From: Lachnospiraceae bacterium | Lineage (GTDB): Bacteria > Bacillota > Clostridia > Lachnospirales > Lachnospiraceae | Length of the DNA: 32,740 nucleotides | Reading direction: 5' to 3' | Assembly: GCA_009774625.1 (NCBI GenBank) | Contig: VSOB01000038.1 | Coordinates: 1-32,740 of the forward strand | Shown: positions 1-8,351 of the stretch, piece after piece | How positions within the stretch are numbered: the stretch's first letter is position 1 | How the letters are laid out: every line of letters starts with the position of its first letter | The notes under the pieces: model-generated | The model's input: the letters and a program-made list of their open reading frames with translations, nothing else | Told to the model about the DNA's origin: nothing | Databases searched by the model: none | Position numbers and translations under genes: made by a program

Positions 1-54
1 ATTAAGTGGTGTAAAATACATGAATAAGAATGCGATTCACAGAAAGGTTATGGC

Positions 55-696
55 ATGCGTTTACGGAATATACCCGGTTCCCAAAAGATTGTTGATGAAA
101 GTCCTTTGGTGATCAAAGAAGCAGAAAAAACAAGAGGACTGTGGAAAGAGCTGTTTGGAAACGACCATCCTGTTCATATTGAGGTGGGAATGGGAAAAGG
201 AAAGTTTCTGATGACATTGGCGGCCAGCCATCCGGATATCAATTATGTGGGAATAGAACGTTATACCAGTGTACTGCTGCGGGCATTGCAGAAAATAGAG
301 GAAAACCCTTTGCCCAATCTGGTATTTGTCTGTATGGATGCGGCGGATCTGGAACAGATATTTGCGGAAGGAGAGGTTGCAAAAATTTATCTGAATTTTT
401 CCGATCCCTGGCCGAAAGACAGGCATGCGAAACGCAGACTGCCGTCCAGAGAGTTTTTAATGCGGTATGACAGGATACTGGAAAAAAACGGGAGGATTGA
501 ATTTAAAACCGATAACAGGGCGCTGTTTGATTTCGCGGTGGGAGAGCTGGGACCGGCAGGATGGCAGGCAGAACGGATTTCATATGATCTGCACAGTGAT
601 AAGGAACTGATGCGGGACAATGTAATGACAGAATATGAAGAAAAGTTTTCTTCTGTTGGAAATCCGATTTGCAAATACATTGTGTATAGAACATAG
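55..696 (+). CDS. trmB: tRNA (guanine-N7-)-methyltransferase
   Basis: This 213-residue protein methylates N7 of guanine 46 in the tRNA variable loop, using S-adenosylmethionine, in the cytoplasm. The SAM-binding glycine motif HIEVGMGKGKF lies at residues 41-51. The TrmB signature SDPWPK is at 116-121, followed by RHAKRRL at 123-129, and FKTDN at 150-154 is the usual C-terminal substrate-site motif. The length is normal for the family. The start at 55 is chosen because AGAAAGG at 41-47 sits seven bases upstream; an ATG at 50 is in another frame. The promoter is probably before the window. The identification is secure on motif content and full length. Confidence 0.95.
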   Translation: MRLRNIPGSQKIVDESPLVIKEAEKTRGLWKELFGNDHPVHIEVGMGKGKFLMTLAASHPDINYVGIERYTSVLLRALQKIEENPLPNLVFVCMDAADLEQIFAEGEVAKIYLNFSDPWPKDRHAKRRLPSREFLMRYDRILEKNGRIEFKTDNRALFDFAVGELGPAGWQAERISYDLHSDKELMRDNVMTEYEEKFSSVGNPICKYIVYRT

Positions 697-762
697 AAAT
701 ATTCGTAAAATACGTAAAATAACAGTTAACCTGACAGATTAAAATAGAAAGGAAGGCAGGAT

Positions 763-1077
763 ATGGAGTGTATATTGACGGATGCAAATTTTAAGACAGA
801 GGTACTGCAGGCGGATCTTCCGGTATTGGTGGATTTTTACGCGGACTGGTGTGTTCCATGTAAGATGATGGCGCCGATTGTGAAGGAAATGGCTGAAAAA
901 TACGGCGGAAAAGTTAAGGTGGGAAAGATGAACATAGAGGAAAACCCGGATACCACCACAGAATACGGAATTATGTCCATACCGACTTTTATACTGTTTC
1001 AGAACGGGAAAAAAGTTTCGTCTGTTACAGGTGCCGTTCCAAAAGATGAACTGGACGCTATACTGCAAAATATATAA
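763..1077 (+). CDS. trxA: thioredoxin
   Basis: This 104-residue single-domain thioredoxin is a cytoplasmic dithiol-disulfide reductant normally recycled by thioredoxin reductase. The active site is WCVPC at residues 29-33, with VDFYADWC before it and the cis-proline segment SIPTF near residue 75. The classical active site is WCGPC, so the residue between Cys and Pro is Val instead of Gly; such variants occur in clostridial thioredoxin-like proteins and may shift the redox potential. It starts 66 bases after trmB with a clear GGAAGG ribosome binding site, so it may be cotranscribed with trmB. No reductase gene lies nearby. Family assignment is firm; the physiological partner is unknown. Confidence 0.92.
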   Translation: MECILTDANFKTEVLQADLPVLVDFYADWCVPCKMMAPIVKEMAEKYGGKVKVGKMNIEENPDTTTEYGIMSIPTFILFQNGKKVSSVTGAVPKDELDAILQNI

Positions 1078-1083
1078 TAAATA

Positions 1084-1131
1084 AGAGCTGTCATACCCTT
1101 CTGATCCAATCAGCGGTGTGCAGCTCTTTTT
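1084..1131 (+). terminator. intrinsic terminator / possible attenuator between trxA and the Mrp operon
   Basis: A near-continuous stem pairs AGAGCTG (1084-1090) with CAGCTCT (1121-1127) and continues inward through CTGAT/ATCAG around a CCA loop, followed by a T tract to 1131. It ends only 17 bases before the mrpE start codon, leaving no room for a promoter in between. Confidence 0.8.
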
Positions 1132-1148
1132 CACGGAGGTTTGGTCAT

Positions 1149-1616
1149 ATGTTTTTTGTATTTCTGGCCCTTTGGATCATATTCAATGGGAATTTTACCT
1201 GGGAGATTTTCTGGTTTGGCGTGGTTATTTCAGGGGTTATGTATGGATTTATCTGTAAATTTATGAATTTTGGCCTGAGAAAAGATGTCATGATCTGGAA
1301 GCGTTTTCTGTTGATCCTCAGATACATAGGGATACTGATAACAGAAATCATCAAAGCGAATGTAACGACTATGAGGCTGCTTTTTTCAGAGCGGTATGAA
1401 ACAGAACCGGTGCTGGTACGGTTCCGGACAACACTGCGGACCAGAGTGGCAAGGGTGCTGCTGGCCAATTCCATTACGCTGACGCCTGGTACGATTACGG
1501 TGACGCTGGAAGGGGACGAGCTGACAGTACATTGCCTGGATAAAACATTGGCGGAAGGATTGTCTGACGGGATCTTCGTCAGGGAATTGGAAAAGCTGGA
1601 GCGGATGGAGGGATGA
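1149..1616 (+). CDS. mrpE: Na+/H+ antiporter subunit E (MrpE/MnhE-like)
   Basis: This 155-residue membrane protein matches MrpE, a small accessory subunit of multisubunit cation/proton antiporters. Two N-terminal hydrophobic helices (about residues 1-38 and 55-75) are followed by a soluble domain with the MrpE-typical stretch VARVLLANSITLTPGTITV near residues 100-118. The start at 1149 is preferred over an in-frame ATG at 1116 because GGAGGT at 1135-1140 is eight bases upstream and 1116 lies inside the terminator hairpin. It is the first gene of a tightly packed ten-gene operon. In canonical Mrp operons E comes after A-D; here E, F and G lead, as in Mbh-type archaeal complexes. Confidence 0.9.
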   Translation: MFFVFLALWIIFNGNFTWEIFWFGVVISGVMYGFICKFMNFGLRKDVMIWKRFLLILRYIGILITEIIKANVTTMRLLFSERYETEPVLVRFRTTLRTRVARVLLANSITLTPGTITVTLEGDELTVHCLDKTLAEGLSDGIFVRELEKLERMEG

Positions 1617-1623
1617 ACAGGTT

Positions 1624-1941
1624 ATGGATATGCTGGCGAATGCAAAAAATGTAGTCTTTGTATCGGCTTTGATTATTCTGTCGGTTATGCTGATGCTCTG
1701 TCTGCTCCGGGCGGTTCTCGGACCCAGGGTGGCAGACCGTATTGTAGCCGTGAATATGATGGGAACAATGGTTATAGTTATGATTTCTATATTGGCGCTT
1801 AAGATGGGAGAAGGATATCTGATCGATATTTGTCTGATTTATGCGATGGTCAGTTTTCTGGCTGTGATCGTGATTACGAAAGTCTATATGGGAGTATACA
1901 GGGAGCGGAAAAGCAGAAAGAAGGAGGATGCCAATGTTTGA
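1624..1941 (+). CDS. mrpF: Na+/H+ antiporter subunit F (MrpF/MnhF-like)
   Basis: This 105-residue protein has three predicted membrane helices and the MrpF signature LLRAVLGPRVADRIVAVNMMG at about residues 28-48. The GPxxxDRxxAxN core is the most conserved part of the family. The C-terminus is short and basic (RERKSRKKE). It begins seven bases after mrpE and overlaps the start of mrpG, so translation is probably coupled. An alternative start two codons downstream cannot be excluded. MrpF is an accessory membrane subunit of the antiporter complex with no known catalytic residue of its own. Confidence 0.92.
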   Translation: MDMLANAKNVVFVSALIILSVMLMLCLLRAVLGPRVADRIVAVNMMGTMVIVMISILALKMGEGYLIDICLIYAMVSFLAVIVITKVYMGVYRERKSRKKEDANV

Positions 1942-2257
1942 GTGGATTCGGTTTATGACAGGGACTGTCTTTCTGGCGATTGGGATTGTGATATTTGCCA
2001 TTGAGCTGTATGGTGCATTTCACTATGATTATGTATTGAACAGAATGCATATGGCAGCTTTTGGGGATACCTTTGGAATCGGTATCTCTCTTGTTGGACT
2101 GATGCTGATCAACGGGCTGGATTTTACGACTTTGAAAATGATGCTTGTGATTTTATTTCTCTGGTGTGCCTCTCCGGTGTCCTCACACTTGATTGCCAGA
2201 CTGGAGGCGGCTACCAATGAAAAACTGGAAGAACATATGGAGGTGGAGAAGGAATGA
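1934..2257 (+). CDS. mrpG: Na+/H+ antiporter subunit G (MrpG/MnhG-like)
   Basis: This 107-residue, three-helix protein matches MrpG. Recognisable are FLAIGIVIFAIELYGAF in helix 1, the RMHMAAFGDTFGIG segment (the family has RxHAxTKxxTxG at this place), and the terminal SSHLIARLE run that MrpG proteins share. Start choice: AGGAGG at 1922-1927 abuts an ATG at 1928 but is six bases from the in-frame ATG at 1934, so 1934 is the likelier start. The stop codon overlaps the next start in an ATGA at 2254-2257, indicating translational coupling. Confidence 0.9.
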   Translation: MFEWIRFMTGTVFLAIGIVIFAIELYGAFHYDYVLNRMHMAAFGDTFGIGISLVGLMLINGLDFTTLKMMLVILFLWCASPVSSHLIARLEAATNEKLEEHMEVEKE

Positions 2258-2529
2258 GTGTATTTACCTGTTTATTGATGGGGTTTCTGGTTCTCTGCGC
2301 CGTTGCAGTGAGTCTGTCCAAAAATCTGCTGAATTCCATTCTGATATACATGTCTTTCAGTCTGGTGATGTCTATTATCTGGGTCATACTGGAATCTCCT
2401 GATCTGGCGATTACAGAGGCGGCAGTGGGAGCAGGCGTGACCAGTCTCCTGTTTTTTGTAACATTGAAAAAGATTCATGCCATAGATGAGAAGGAGAAAC
2501 GGAAGAAAAATGAGCAGAAAAAAGACTGA
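2254..2529 (+). CDS. DUF4040 / MbhD-like subunit (detached MrpA C-terminal piece)
   Basis: This 91-residue protein has three membrane helices and the motif ESPDLAITEAAVGAGVTSLL near residues 48-67. That motif is diagnostic of MbhD and of the corresponding region in the C-terminal extension of MrpA. In classical Mrp systems this segment is part of the large MrpA polypeptide; in archaeal Mbh/Mbx complexes it is a separate gene, as here. The C-terminus is highly charged (KEKRKKNEQKK). It overlaps mrpG by four bases and the next gene by about twenty, placing it firmly in the same translational unit. The family call is confident; its structural role is taken from Mbh and Mrp structures. Confidence 0.87.
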   Translation: MSVFTCLLMGFLVLCAVAVSLSKNLLNSILIYMSFSLVMSIIWVILESPDLAITEAAVGAGVTSLLFFVTLKKIHAIDEKEKRKKNEQKKD

Positions 2530-3490
2530 ACAAGAATACGAAAAAACCTTTGCCTGTCATTTTTTCCGTTGGCTCAGCGGGGAAAACGATCTGTATGTGG
2601 GACAGATGGAGATGCGTCCTCAGGAGGTATATAAAGAAAGTGAAGAAGAGGCAAAGAAAAGACAGCGGGAAAAGAATATTCTGTTAAATAAGATTTATGG
2701 CAGAAAGAAAAGCAAAAGCATCAAATATCTGGAGCTGTTTTATCGTCTGGCTTCTATCCTGTTCTGCGGTATCCTGATCTATCTGCTGCTGCTGACCGTA
2801 TCCTGGCTGCCGCCGATTGGAGTAGCTGATCGGCCTGTAAACAATGAGGTATCCAAACGTTACATCGAAAAAGGGCTGGAAGAGACAGGCGCCGTTAATA
2901 TTGTCAGTGGTATGATACTGGACTATCGGGCGTTTGATACGCTGGGGGAATCTCACGTGCTGTTTGTTGCCACTGTAACCGTATTGATTATGCTGCGTCT
3001 GGATAAGAAACATAACAATGGCACAGACCTGTCAATTGAAGAAGCGGAGGCAAATGATCGGAATTATGAACCGAAGAACGATGCGATTCTGCAAATGAGC
3101 GCTTATGTGCTGGTACCTGCCATTATCATATTCGGAATCTATGTGATCTTAAACGGTCATCTGGGTCCGGGCGGCGGATTTTCCGGAGGGGCTATCATCG
3201 GGGCAGGCCTTATTTTATATTTGAATGCTTTCGGATTTCAGAAAACGGAGCGTTTTTTTACCGAGAAAACCTATAAATGGATCAGTTTTGGTTCACTGTC
3301 CTTTTACTGTATAGCCAAAAGCTATTCTTTTTATACAGGTGCAAATCATATAGAGAGCATCATTCCAAAGGGAACACCCGGCGCCATTCTGAGCAGCGGG
3401 CTGATACTGCCGCTGAACATTGCGGTGGGGCTGGTGGTTGCATGCACCATGTATGCTTTTTATGCCATGTTCCGGAAAGGAGGGTTCTGA
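2510..3490 (+). CDS. MbhE-MrpB fusion subunit of the antiporter complex
   Basis: This 326-residue protein joins two parts that are separate in many systems. After a charged cytoplasmic N-terminus (1-72), residues about 75-165 match MbhE / the last part of MrpA: a hydrophobic helix, then VADRPVNNEV, then ILDYRAFDTLGESHVLF, the conserved RxFDTLGE motif. Residues about 193-322 are an MrpB/MnhB domain with four helices and the signature GHLGPGGGFSGG at 217-228. The start at 2510 is preferred to an in-frame ATG at 2486 because it gives a short, standard overlap with the previous gene; its ribosome binding site is weak, so coupling is likely. Domain order is visible directly; function is by family. 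Confidence 0.85.
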   Translation: MSRKKTEQEYEKTFACHFFRWLSGENDLYVGQMEMRPQEVYKESEEEAKKRQREKNILLNKIYGRKKSKSIKYLELFYRLASILFCGILIYLLLLTVSWLPPIGVADRPVNNEVSKRYIEKGLEETGAVNIVSGMILDYRAFDTLGESHVLFVATVTVLIMLRLDKKHNNGTDLSIEEAEANDRNYEPKNDAILQMSAYVLVPAIIIFGIYVILNGHLGPGGGFSGGAIIGAGLILYLNAFGFQKTERFFTEKTYKWISFGSLSFYCIAKSYSFYTGANHIESIIPKGTPGAILSSGLILPLNIAVGLVVACTMYAFYAMFRKGGF

Positions 3491-3491
3491 A

Positions 3492-3863
3492 TTGGGAGGC
3501 AATCTGCAGGCGAATATGTTGGAGGCGGTTTCTATGATTCTGTTTGGAATCGGATTCGGAAATCTGCTTTTGCAGAATAATCTGATGAAAAAAATCATCG
3601 GGCTGAATATTATGGATTCGGCCGTTTATCTGTTTCTGGCGGAAAAAGGGTATATCATGGGCCGGATGGCGCCGATCGTGGTAAACGGGGTACAGAGCGC
3701 CGAGGCCTATATCAATCCCATACCCAGCGGACTGGTGCTGACGGGAATCGTAGTGTCTGTTTCTGTGTCGGCGCTGATGCTGTCGCTGACCATACGGCTG
3801 TATCGAAGATATCATACATTGGATCTGGACCGGATCTCGATGATGATGAAAAGGGAGGAGTAA
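3492..3863 (+). CDS. mrpC: Na+/H+ antiporter subunit C (MrpC/NuoK-like), TTG start
   Basis: This 123-residue, three-helix protein belongs to the MrpC/NuoK family, the small subunit that links antiporter-type subunits in complex I and Mrp. Visible family features are FGIGFGNLLLQNNLMKKIIGLNIMDSAVYLFL and the ANPxPxALVLTGIVV-like segment INPIPSGLVLTGIVVSVS near residues 77-94. I chose the TTG at 3492 because AAAGGAGGG at 3476-3484 lies about eight bases upstream. The first downstream ATG (3516) is 16 bases from its nearest purine-rich site. It follows the MrpB fusion by one base. Confidence 0.88.
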   Translation: MGGNLQANMLEAVSMILFGIGFGNLLLQNNLMKKIIGLNIMDSAVYLFLAEKGYIMGRMAPIVVNGVQSAEAYINPIPSGLVLTGIVVSVSVSALMLSLTIRLYRRYHTLDLDRISMMMKREE

Positions 3864-3865
3864 CG

Positions 3866-5359
3866 ATGGATTTTGTACGGAATATTCCTTTCTGTTCCAT
3901 ATTGCTCACTTTGTTTTCCGGTACTGTATGTTCCATGCTTTCCGGGAGGGCTGCAAAGTGGGTGAATACGGCAGTGATCGTGATGACAGGAGTGATGTCT
4001 GCCATACTGCTGCACAATCTTCTGATGACAGGGGAGAGTTTTGTCTACTGGATGGGGCATTTTCCTGCACCCTGGGGAAATGAGATACGGGCCGGTATCC
4101 TGGAAGCGTCAATGGCTCTGTTTTTCTGTATCATTATGCTGCTGTCCATGTGGGGCGGAAGGAAAAAACTGGATGAGGAAGTGGAGGGAAGTAAACATAA
4201 TCTATACTATATACTGGTGAATCTTTTGCTTTCTTCGCTGCTTGCGTTGATTTATACCAATGACCTGTTTACGGCCTATGTATTTGTAGAGATCAACACG
4301 ATAGCAGCCTGCGGCCTGATTATGATACGGCAGATCGGACGCACCCTGGCGGCGGCAGTCCGGTATATGATTATGAGTCTGGTAGGTTCAGGGCTTTTGC
4401 TGATCGGTCTGTGTATGCTGTATGATCTGACAGGGCATCTTCTGATGTCCGATATACGGATAGAGGTTGCGGTGATTATGGCCGACGGAACCTATGCCAT
4501 CCCTCTGGTGATTACAGTAGCCCTGATGGTTGTGGGACTGGCTATCAAAAGCGCTCTGTTTCCTTTTCATGCATGGCTGCCGGATGCCTATGGGTATTCC
4601 ACGATATCTTCGGCGGCCATATTGTCCTCCCTGGCATCCAAAGGTTATATTTTTCTTCTGATTAAGATTATTTATCGTGTAATCGGTTTTGAAGTATTTA
4701 ACAGTACCCATATTATCAATGTACTGTTTGTATTTGGCCTGATGGCTATGATATTCGGTTCCCTGAGCGCCATCAAGGAAAGCGGTATCCGCAGAATGAT
4801 CGCATTTTCTTCGGTGGCGCAGGTGGGCTATATTTATATGGGAATTGGTCTGGGAACAAGGACAGGCATGATTGCCAGCGTATATCATATTTTTGCGCAT
4901 GCGGCAGGAAAAGCACTGTTGTTTATTTCAGTCATAGGACTGACAGATGTGTCGGGTTTCAGCAGACGTTTTGTGGATCAGACCGGAGCCGGGTATCGGA
5001 ATAAAATAGCCGGCATCGGTTTTACAGTAGGCTCTCTGTCTATGGTGGGTGTGCCTGTATTTGCAGGATTTATCAGCAAGATTTTATTTGCCCAGGCAGC
5101 GGTGAAAAATACGGGCAAGCTGCTGCCCACCATGATCGTTCTGGCGATCAGTACTATATTGAATGCCATTTATTTTATGAAAACGGTTATTCGGATCTAT
5201 ACGCCCTGCCCGGACTGCCCCTATGAGGGAATCGCAATGAAGAAAGAAAAGCTGTATGCAGTGTCGATTATTTTGTTTGTTGCATTGAATATAGCGCTTG
5301 GAATGTCGTCTCAGCCTGTGGTGGATGCCATTGCATCGGGCCTTGACATGTTTGGTTAG
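3866..5359 (+). CDS. mrpD: antiporter subunit 1, MrpD/NuoN-like proton-conducting membrane protein
   Basis: This 497-residue protein with about 14 membrane helices belongs to the proton-translocating ND2/ND4/ND5 family. The ionisable chain expected from complex I and Mrp structures is present: Glu142 in helix 5 (FVEINTIAACG), Lys228 in helix 7 (GLAIKSALFPFHAWLPDA), Lys259 in helix 8 (SSLASKG) and Lys405 in helix 12 (FAGFISK). The PFHAWLPDAYG..SSAAILSSL pattern is closest to MrpD, so this is the best MrpD candidate of the four paralogs. It starts two bases after mrpC. A CPDC pair near residue 449 lies in a loop and is unusual. It is expected to work in the complex, moving H+ or exchanging Na+/H+. 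Confidence 0.9.
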   Translation: MDFVRNIPFCSILLTLFSGTVCSMLSGRAAKWVNTAVIVMTGVMSAILLHNLLMTGESFVYWMGHFPAPWGNEIRAGILEASMALFFCIIMLLSMWGGRKKLDEEVEGSKHNLYYILVNLLLSSLLALIYTNDLFTAYVFVEINTIAACGLIMIRQIGRTLAAAVRYMIMSLVGSGLLLIGLCMLYDLTGHLLMSDIRIEVAVIMADGTYAIPLVITVALMVVGLAIKSALFPFHAWLPDAYGYSTISSAAILSSLASKGYIFLLIKIIYRVIGFEVFNSTHIINVLFVFGLMAMIFGSLSAIKESGIRRMIAFSSVAQVGYIYMGIGLGTRTGMIASVYHIFAHAAGKALLFISVIGLTDVSGFSRRFVDQTGAGYRNKIAGIGFTVGSLSMVGVPVFAGFISKILFAQAAVKNTGKLLPTMIVLAISTILNAIYFMKTVIRIYTPCPDCPYEGIAMKKEKLYAVSIILFVALNIALGMSSQPVVDAIASGLDMFG

Positions 5360-5371
5360 GAGGGAGAAGGA

Positions 5372-6850
5372 ATGAAAGAATCAATCGTGATATTGTTTCC
5401 TGTTATACTTCCGATTGTTATGGGACTGGTTGTTTGGTGTGCCCCGTTTGCCAGAAAGCGCAGTGTCATGATTTTGTGTACGGCAGCAGGTCTAATTATG
5501 ACGTCAGTGTCAGTTGTAGGAGTGCTTTCTCAGAAAGCGGACAGTTATACACTTATGTATCTGACAAGGACATTGCCGGTTTATTTTCATATCGACAGCA
5601 TGGGAAAGGCGTTCGCACTGTTTCTTATGGTGGTCTGGCTGTGTGCCGGTGCATATGCGTTTGCCTATATGAAACATGAAAAAGAGGAAAACCGTTATTT
5701 TGGCTGTTATCTGATCGTGTTCGGCATCTTGCTTGCACTGGATTTTTCCGGTAATATCATCACATTCTATATGTGTTATGAATTTGTGACACTAATGTCG
5801 TTTCTTTTGGTACTACATAACAGATCCAGGGAAGCGATTATGGCGGGCCTGAAATATCTGTTTTATTCTTTCTGCGGCGCTTATATGGTTTTGTTCGGGG
5901 TTTATATTCTGTACCGGTATTGTGATACATTGACATTCCGTCCGGGAGGAATATTGAACCCGGAGCTGATCCGGGGCAAAGAACCGTTTTTGCTGTGGGT
6001 GGTATTTTTTATGATTTTGGGTTTCGGGGTAAAAGCGGGTATGTTTCCCATGCATGGCTGGCTGCCAACGGCCCATCCGGTAGCGCCCGCCCCGGCCTCG
6101 GCAGTCCTGTCGGGCGTTATTGTGAAATGTGGTGTGCTGGGTGTGATCCGCACCGTATATTTTCTGTTTGGTACAGAGCTGCTTCGGGGAACCTGGGTAC
6201 AGCAAGTATGGCAGGCTTTGACATTGTTTACCATATTTATGGGTTCGATGCTGGCATATCGTGAAAAGGTATTGAAAAAGCGGCTGGCTTATTCCACGGT
6301 CAGTCAGGTTTCCTATATATTGTTCGGTCTTTCGGTGATGAATCAGACTGCGCTGGCCGGTGCGGTTCTGCATGTGGTCAGCCATGCATTGATCAAATGT
6401 GCGCTGTTTTTGTGTGCCGGAGCCTTTATTGTTCAGACAGGAAAGACAAGGGTGGAAGAGCTGACGGGAATCGGCAGGGAAATGCCCGTGCTTATGTGGT
6501 GCTATACTGTCTGTTCGCTGGCATTGGTGGGGATACCGCCTACAGGAGGGTTTGTCAGTAAGTGGTATCTGGCGATGGGATCACTGGAGGAATATACTAC
6601 GGCGCCTTCCCTGTTTTCCTGGCTGGGGCCGGTGGTTTTGCTTGTCAGTGCCCTGCTGACAGCCGGGTATCTGCTGCCTGTCACAGTGAGGGGATTTTTT
6701 CTGGGAAAAGAGCTTGATTGTGAATGTAAGGGGAAAAAAGAACCGGAAATCTCTATGCTGCTGCCGATTATTATACTGACAGTATTGTCAGTTTTGGCCG
6801 GAGTATTTCCGGAAGCAGTGACAGGATGCATCGCAGGACAGATTCGGTAA
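5372..6850 (+). CDS. antiporter subunit 2, NuoM/NuoL-like proton-conducting membrane protein
   Basis: This 492-residue, about 14-helix paralog has the full key-residue set: Glu137 (CYEFVTLMSF), Lys221 (GFGVKAGMFPMHGWLPTAHPVAPAPASAVLSG spans helices 7-8), Lys252 (VKCG) and Lys397 (GGFVSKW). The HPVAPAPASAxLSG string is typical of NuoL/HyfB/MrpA-like members rather than MrpD, so it may play the MrpA N-terminal role. The ribosome binding site GGAGGGAGAAGG is just before 5372. It is followed by another paralog after 13 bases. It is full length, with no frameshift. Which ion it moves cannot be read from the sequence. Confidence 0.9.
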   Translation: MKESIVILFPVILPIVMGLVVWCAPFARKRSVMILCTAAGLIMTSVSVVGVLSQKADSYTLMYLTRTLPVYFHIDSMGKAFALFLMVVWLCAGAYAFAYMKHEKEENRYFGCYLIVFGILLALDFSGNIITFYMCYEFVTLMSFLLVLHNRSREAIMAGLKYLFYSFCGAYMVLFGVYILYRYCDTLTFRPGGILNPELIRGKEPFLLWVVFFMILGFGVKAGMFPMHGWLPTAHPVAPAPASAVLSGVIVKCGVLGVIRTVYFLFGTELLRGTWVQQVWQALTLFTIFMGSMLAYREKVLKKRLAYSTVSQVSYILFGLSVMNQTALAGAVLHVVSHALIKCALFLCAGAFIVQTGKTRVEELTGIGREMPVLMWCYTVCSLALVGIPPTGGFVSKWYLAMGSLEEYTTAPSLFSWLGPVVLLVSALLTAGYLLPVTVRGFFLGKELDCECKGKKEPEISMLLPIIILTVLSVLAGVFPEAVTGCIAGQIR

Positions 6851-6869
6851 GGCGGAAGGAGGAATGTGT

Positions 6870-8339
6870 ATGAAACCGATTATGATGTTTATTGCCGTAT
6901 TAATTCCGATTCTGACAGGCATATCGATTCCTTTGCTGCCTTTCCGCAAACGGGGATGGATGATGGTATTTCTGGAGGGAATGGTAATCCTCAATACATT
7001 GCTGGTATTTGCCCTGGTCGGAAACCGGCCCGGAGAGATGCTGGCCATCGTAAAGTTTACAGGAGATCTGACCCTTTCTTTCCGGATAGACGGAATGAGT
7101 ATGGTATTTGGTACGCTGGCTGCGGCGCTCTGGCCTCTGGCAATGCTGTATGCTTTTTCCTATATGGAAGGAGAGCGGAGGGAAAAGATATTTTTTATGT
7201 TTTATACAATCACCTATGGGATCACTCTGGGAATTGCCTTTGCGGAAGATTTGATGACCATGTACTTTTTTTATGAACTTCTGACACTGGTGACAGTTCC
7301 GTTGGTGATGTTTACTATGTCGAGAGAAGCGATTCTTGCCAGCAGAAAATATCTGTATTATTCTCTGGGCGGTGCGGCGTTCGGCTTTCTGGGTATGATT
7401 TTTATTTTTGTATATGGTTCTCCGGATTTTGTGATGGGAGGTTCCCTGAATATAGCTAAAATCGGGGATCGTACCGATTTACTGCTGCTGATATATGTGC
7501 TGGCTTTTCTGGGATTTGGCGTAAAAGCTGCGGTCTGCCCCTTTAATTCCTGGCTGCCGTCAGCAGGTGTGGCGCCCACGCCGGTTACTGCGCTTTTGCA
7601 TGCAGTGGCGGTTGTGAAGGCAGGCGCATTTGCCATTATCCGTCTGACCTATTATTGCTTTGGAACAGAATTTTTACGGGGCACGTGGGCACAGACTGTG
7701 GTGATGTCCATTACCATTGTGACGATCGTGTATGGGTGCAGCCGGGCAGTCAAAGAGACACATATCAAAAGACGGCTGGCGTATTCCACTATCAGCAATC
7801 TTTCCTATATCCTTTTCGGGGTGACGATTATGACACCCCTGGGACTGGCGGGAGCGCTGACCCATATGGTATGCCATGCTCTGATGAAGATTTGTTCCTT
7901 TTTCTGTGTTGGGGCAGTGATACACAGGACAGGGAAAAACTTTGTATATGAACTGGATGGTCTGGGGAAAAAGATGCCCAGGGTATTTGGTCTTTTTACA
8001 GTATCTGCTTTGGCATTGATGGGAGTACCGGGGCTGTGCGGTTTTATCAGCAAATGGAATCTGGCGCAGGCGGCTGCGGAAAGCGGCGGGCTTTCGCTTG
8101 TGGGAATGGGTGCGCTGCTTGTTTCCGCACTGTTAACGGCCATTTATATGCTGACTATAGTTGTGCGTGCATTTTTTCCGGCTGCTGATTTTTCCTGTGA
8201 TACACTGGCAGAAGTAAAGGATGCGGACTGGTATATGCTGCTTCCATTGTTTTTGTTTGCTGCTGCTATGCTTGTGACCGGTCTGTATTCCACACCATTG
8301 ACAGAGTTTTTGACCAGGGTTTCAGAAGGAGTTTATTAG
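6870..8339 (+). CDS. antiporter subunit 3, proton-conducting membrane transporter with altered WLP motif
   Basis: This 489-residue paralog keeps Glu136 (FYELLTL), Lys219 (GFGVKAAVCPF), Lys250 (VVKAG) and Lys395 (GFISKW). However, the family's HxWLPxA motif reads NSWLPSA, with Asn226 replacing the usual His. The following VAPTPVTALLHAVAVVKAG resembles the NuoL/MrpA type (T..LLHA). The start at 6870 is chosen because AAGGAGG at 6856-6862 is seven bases upstream; an in-frame ATG at 6864 sits directly against that site. It is intact and in the middle of the four-paralog array. Function by family: ion translocation within the Mrp-like complex. Confidence 0.88.
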   Translation: MKPIMMFIAVLIPILTGISIPLLPFRKRGWMMVFLEGMVILNTLLVFALVGNRPGEMLAIVKFTGDLTLSFRIDGMSMVFGTLAAALWPLAMLYAFSYMEGERREKIFFMFYTITYGITLGIAFAEDLMTMYFFYELLTLVTVPLVMFTMSREAILASRKYLYYSLGGAAFGFLGMIFIFVYGSPDFVMGGSLNIAKIGDRTDLLLLIYVLAFLGFGVKAAVCPFNSWLPSAGVAPTPVTALLHAVAVVKAGAFAIIRLTYYCFGTEFLRGTWAQTVVMSITIVTIVYGCSRAVKETHIKRRLAYSTISNLSYILFGVTIMTPLGLAGALTHMVCHALMKICSFFCVGAVIHRTGKNFVYELDGLGKKMPRVFGLFTVSALALMGVPGLCGFISKWNLAQAAAESGGLSLVGMGALLVSALLTAIYMLTIVVRAFFPAADFSCDTLAEVKDADWYMLLPLFLFAAAMLVTGLYSTPLTEFLTRVSEGVY

Positions 8340-8351
8340 GGAGACAAAAAA

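Noticed and set aside
3420..3491. Longer version of mrpC starting at the ATG at 3420
   Set aside because: It would lie inside the MrpB coding sequence, lacks a ribosome binding site, and the added residues are unlike NuoK/MrpC. The TTG at 3492 has an ideal site.
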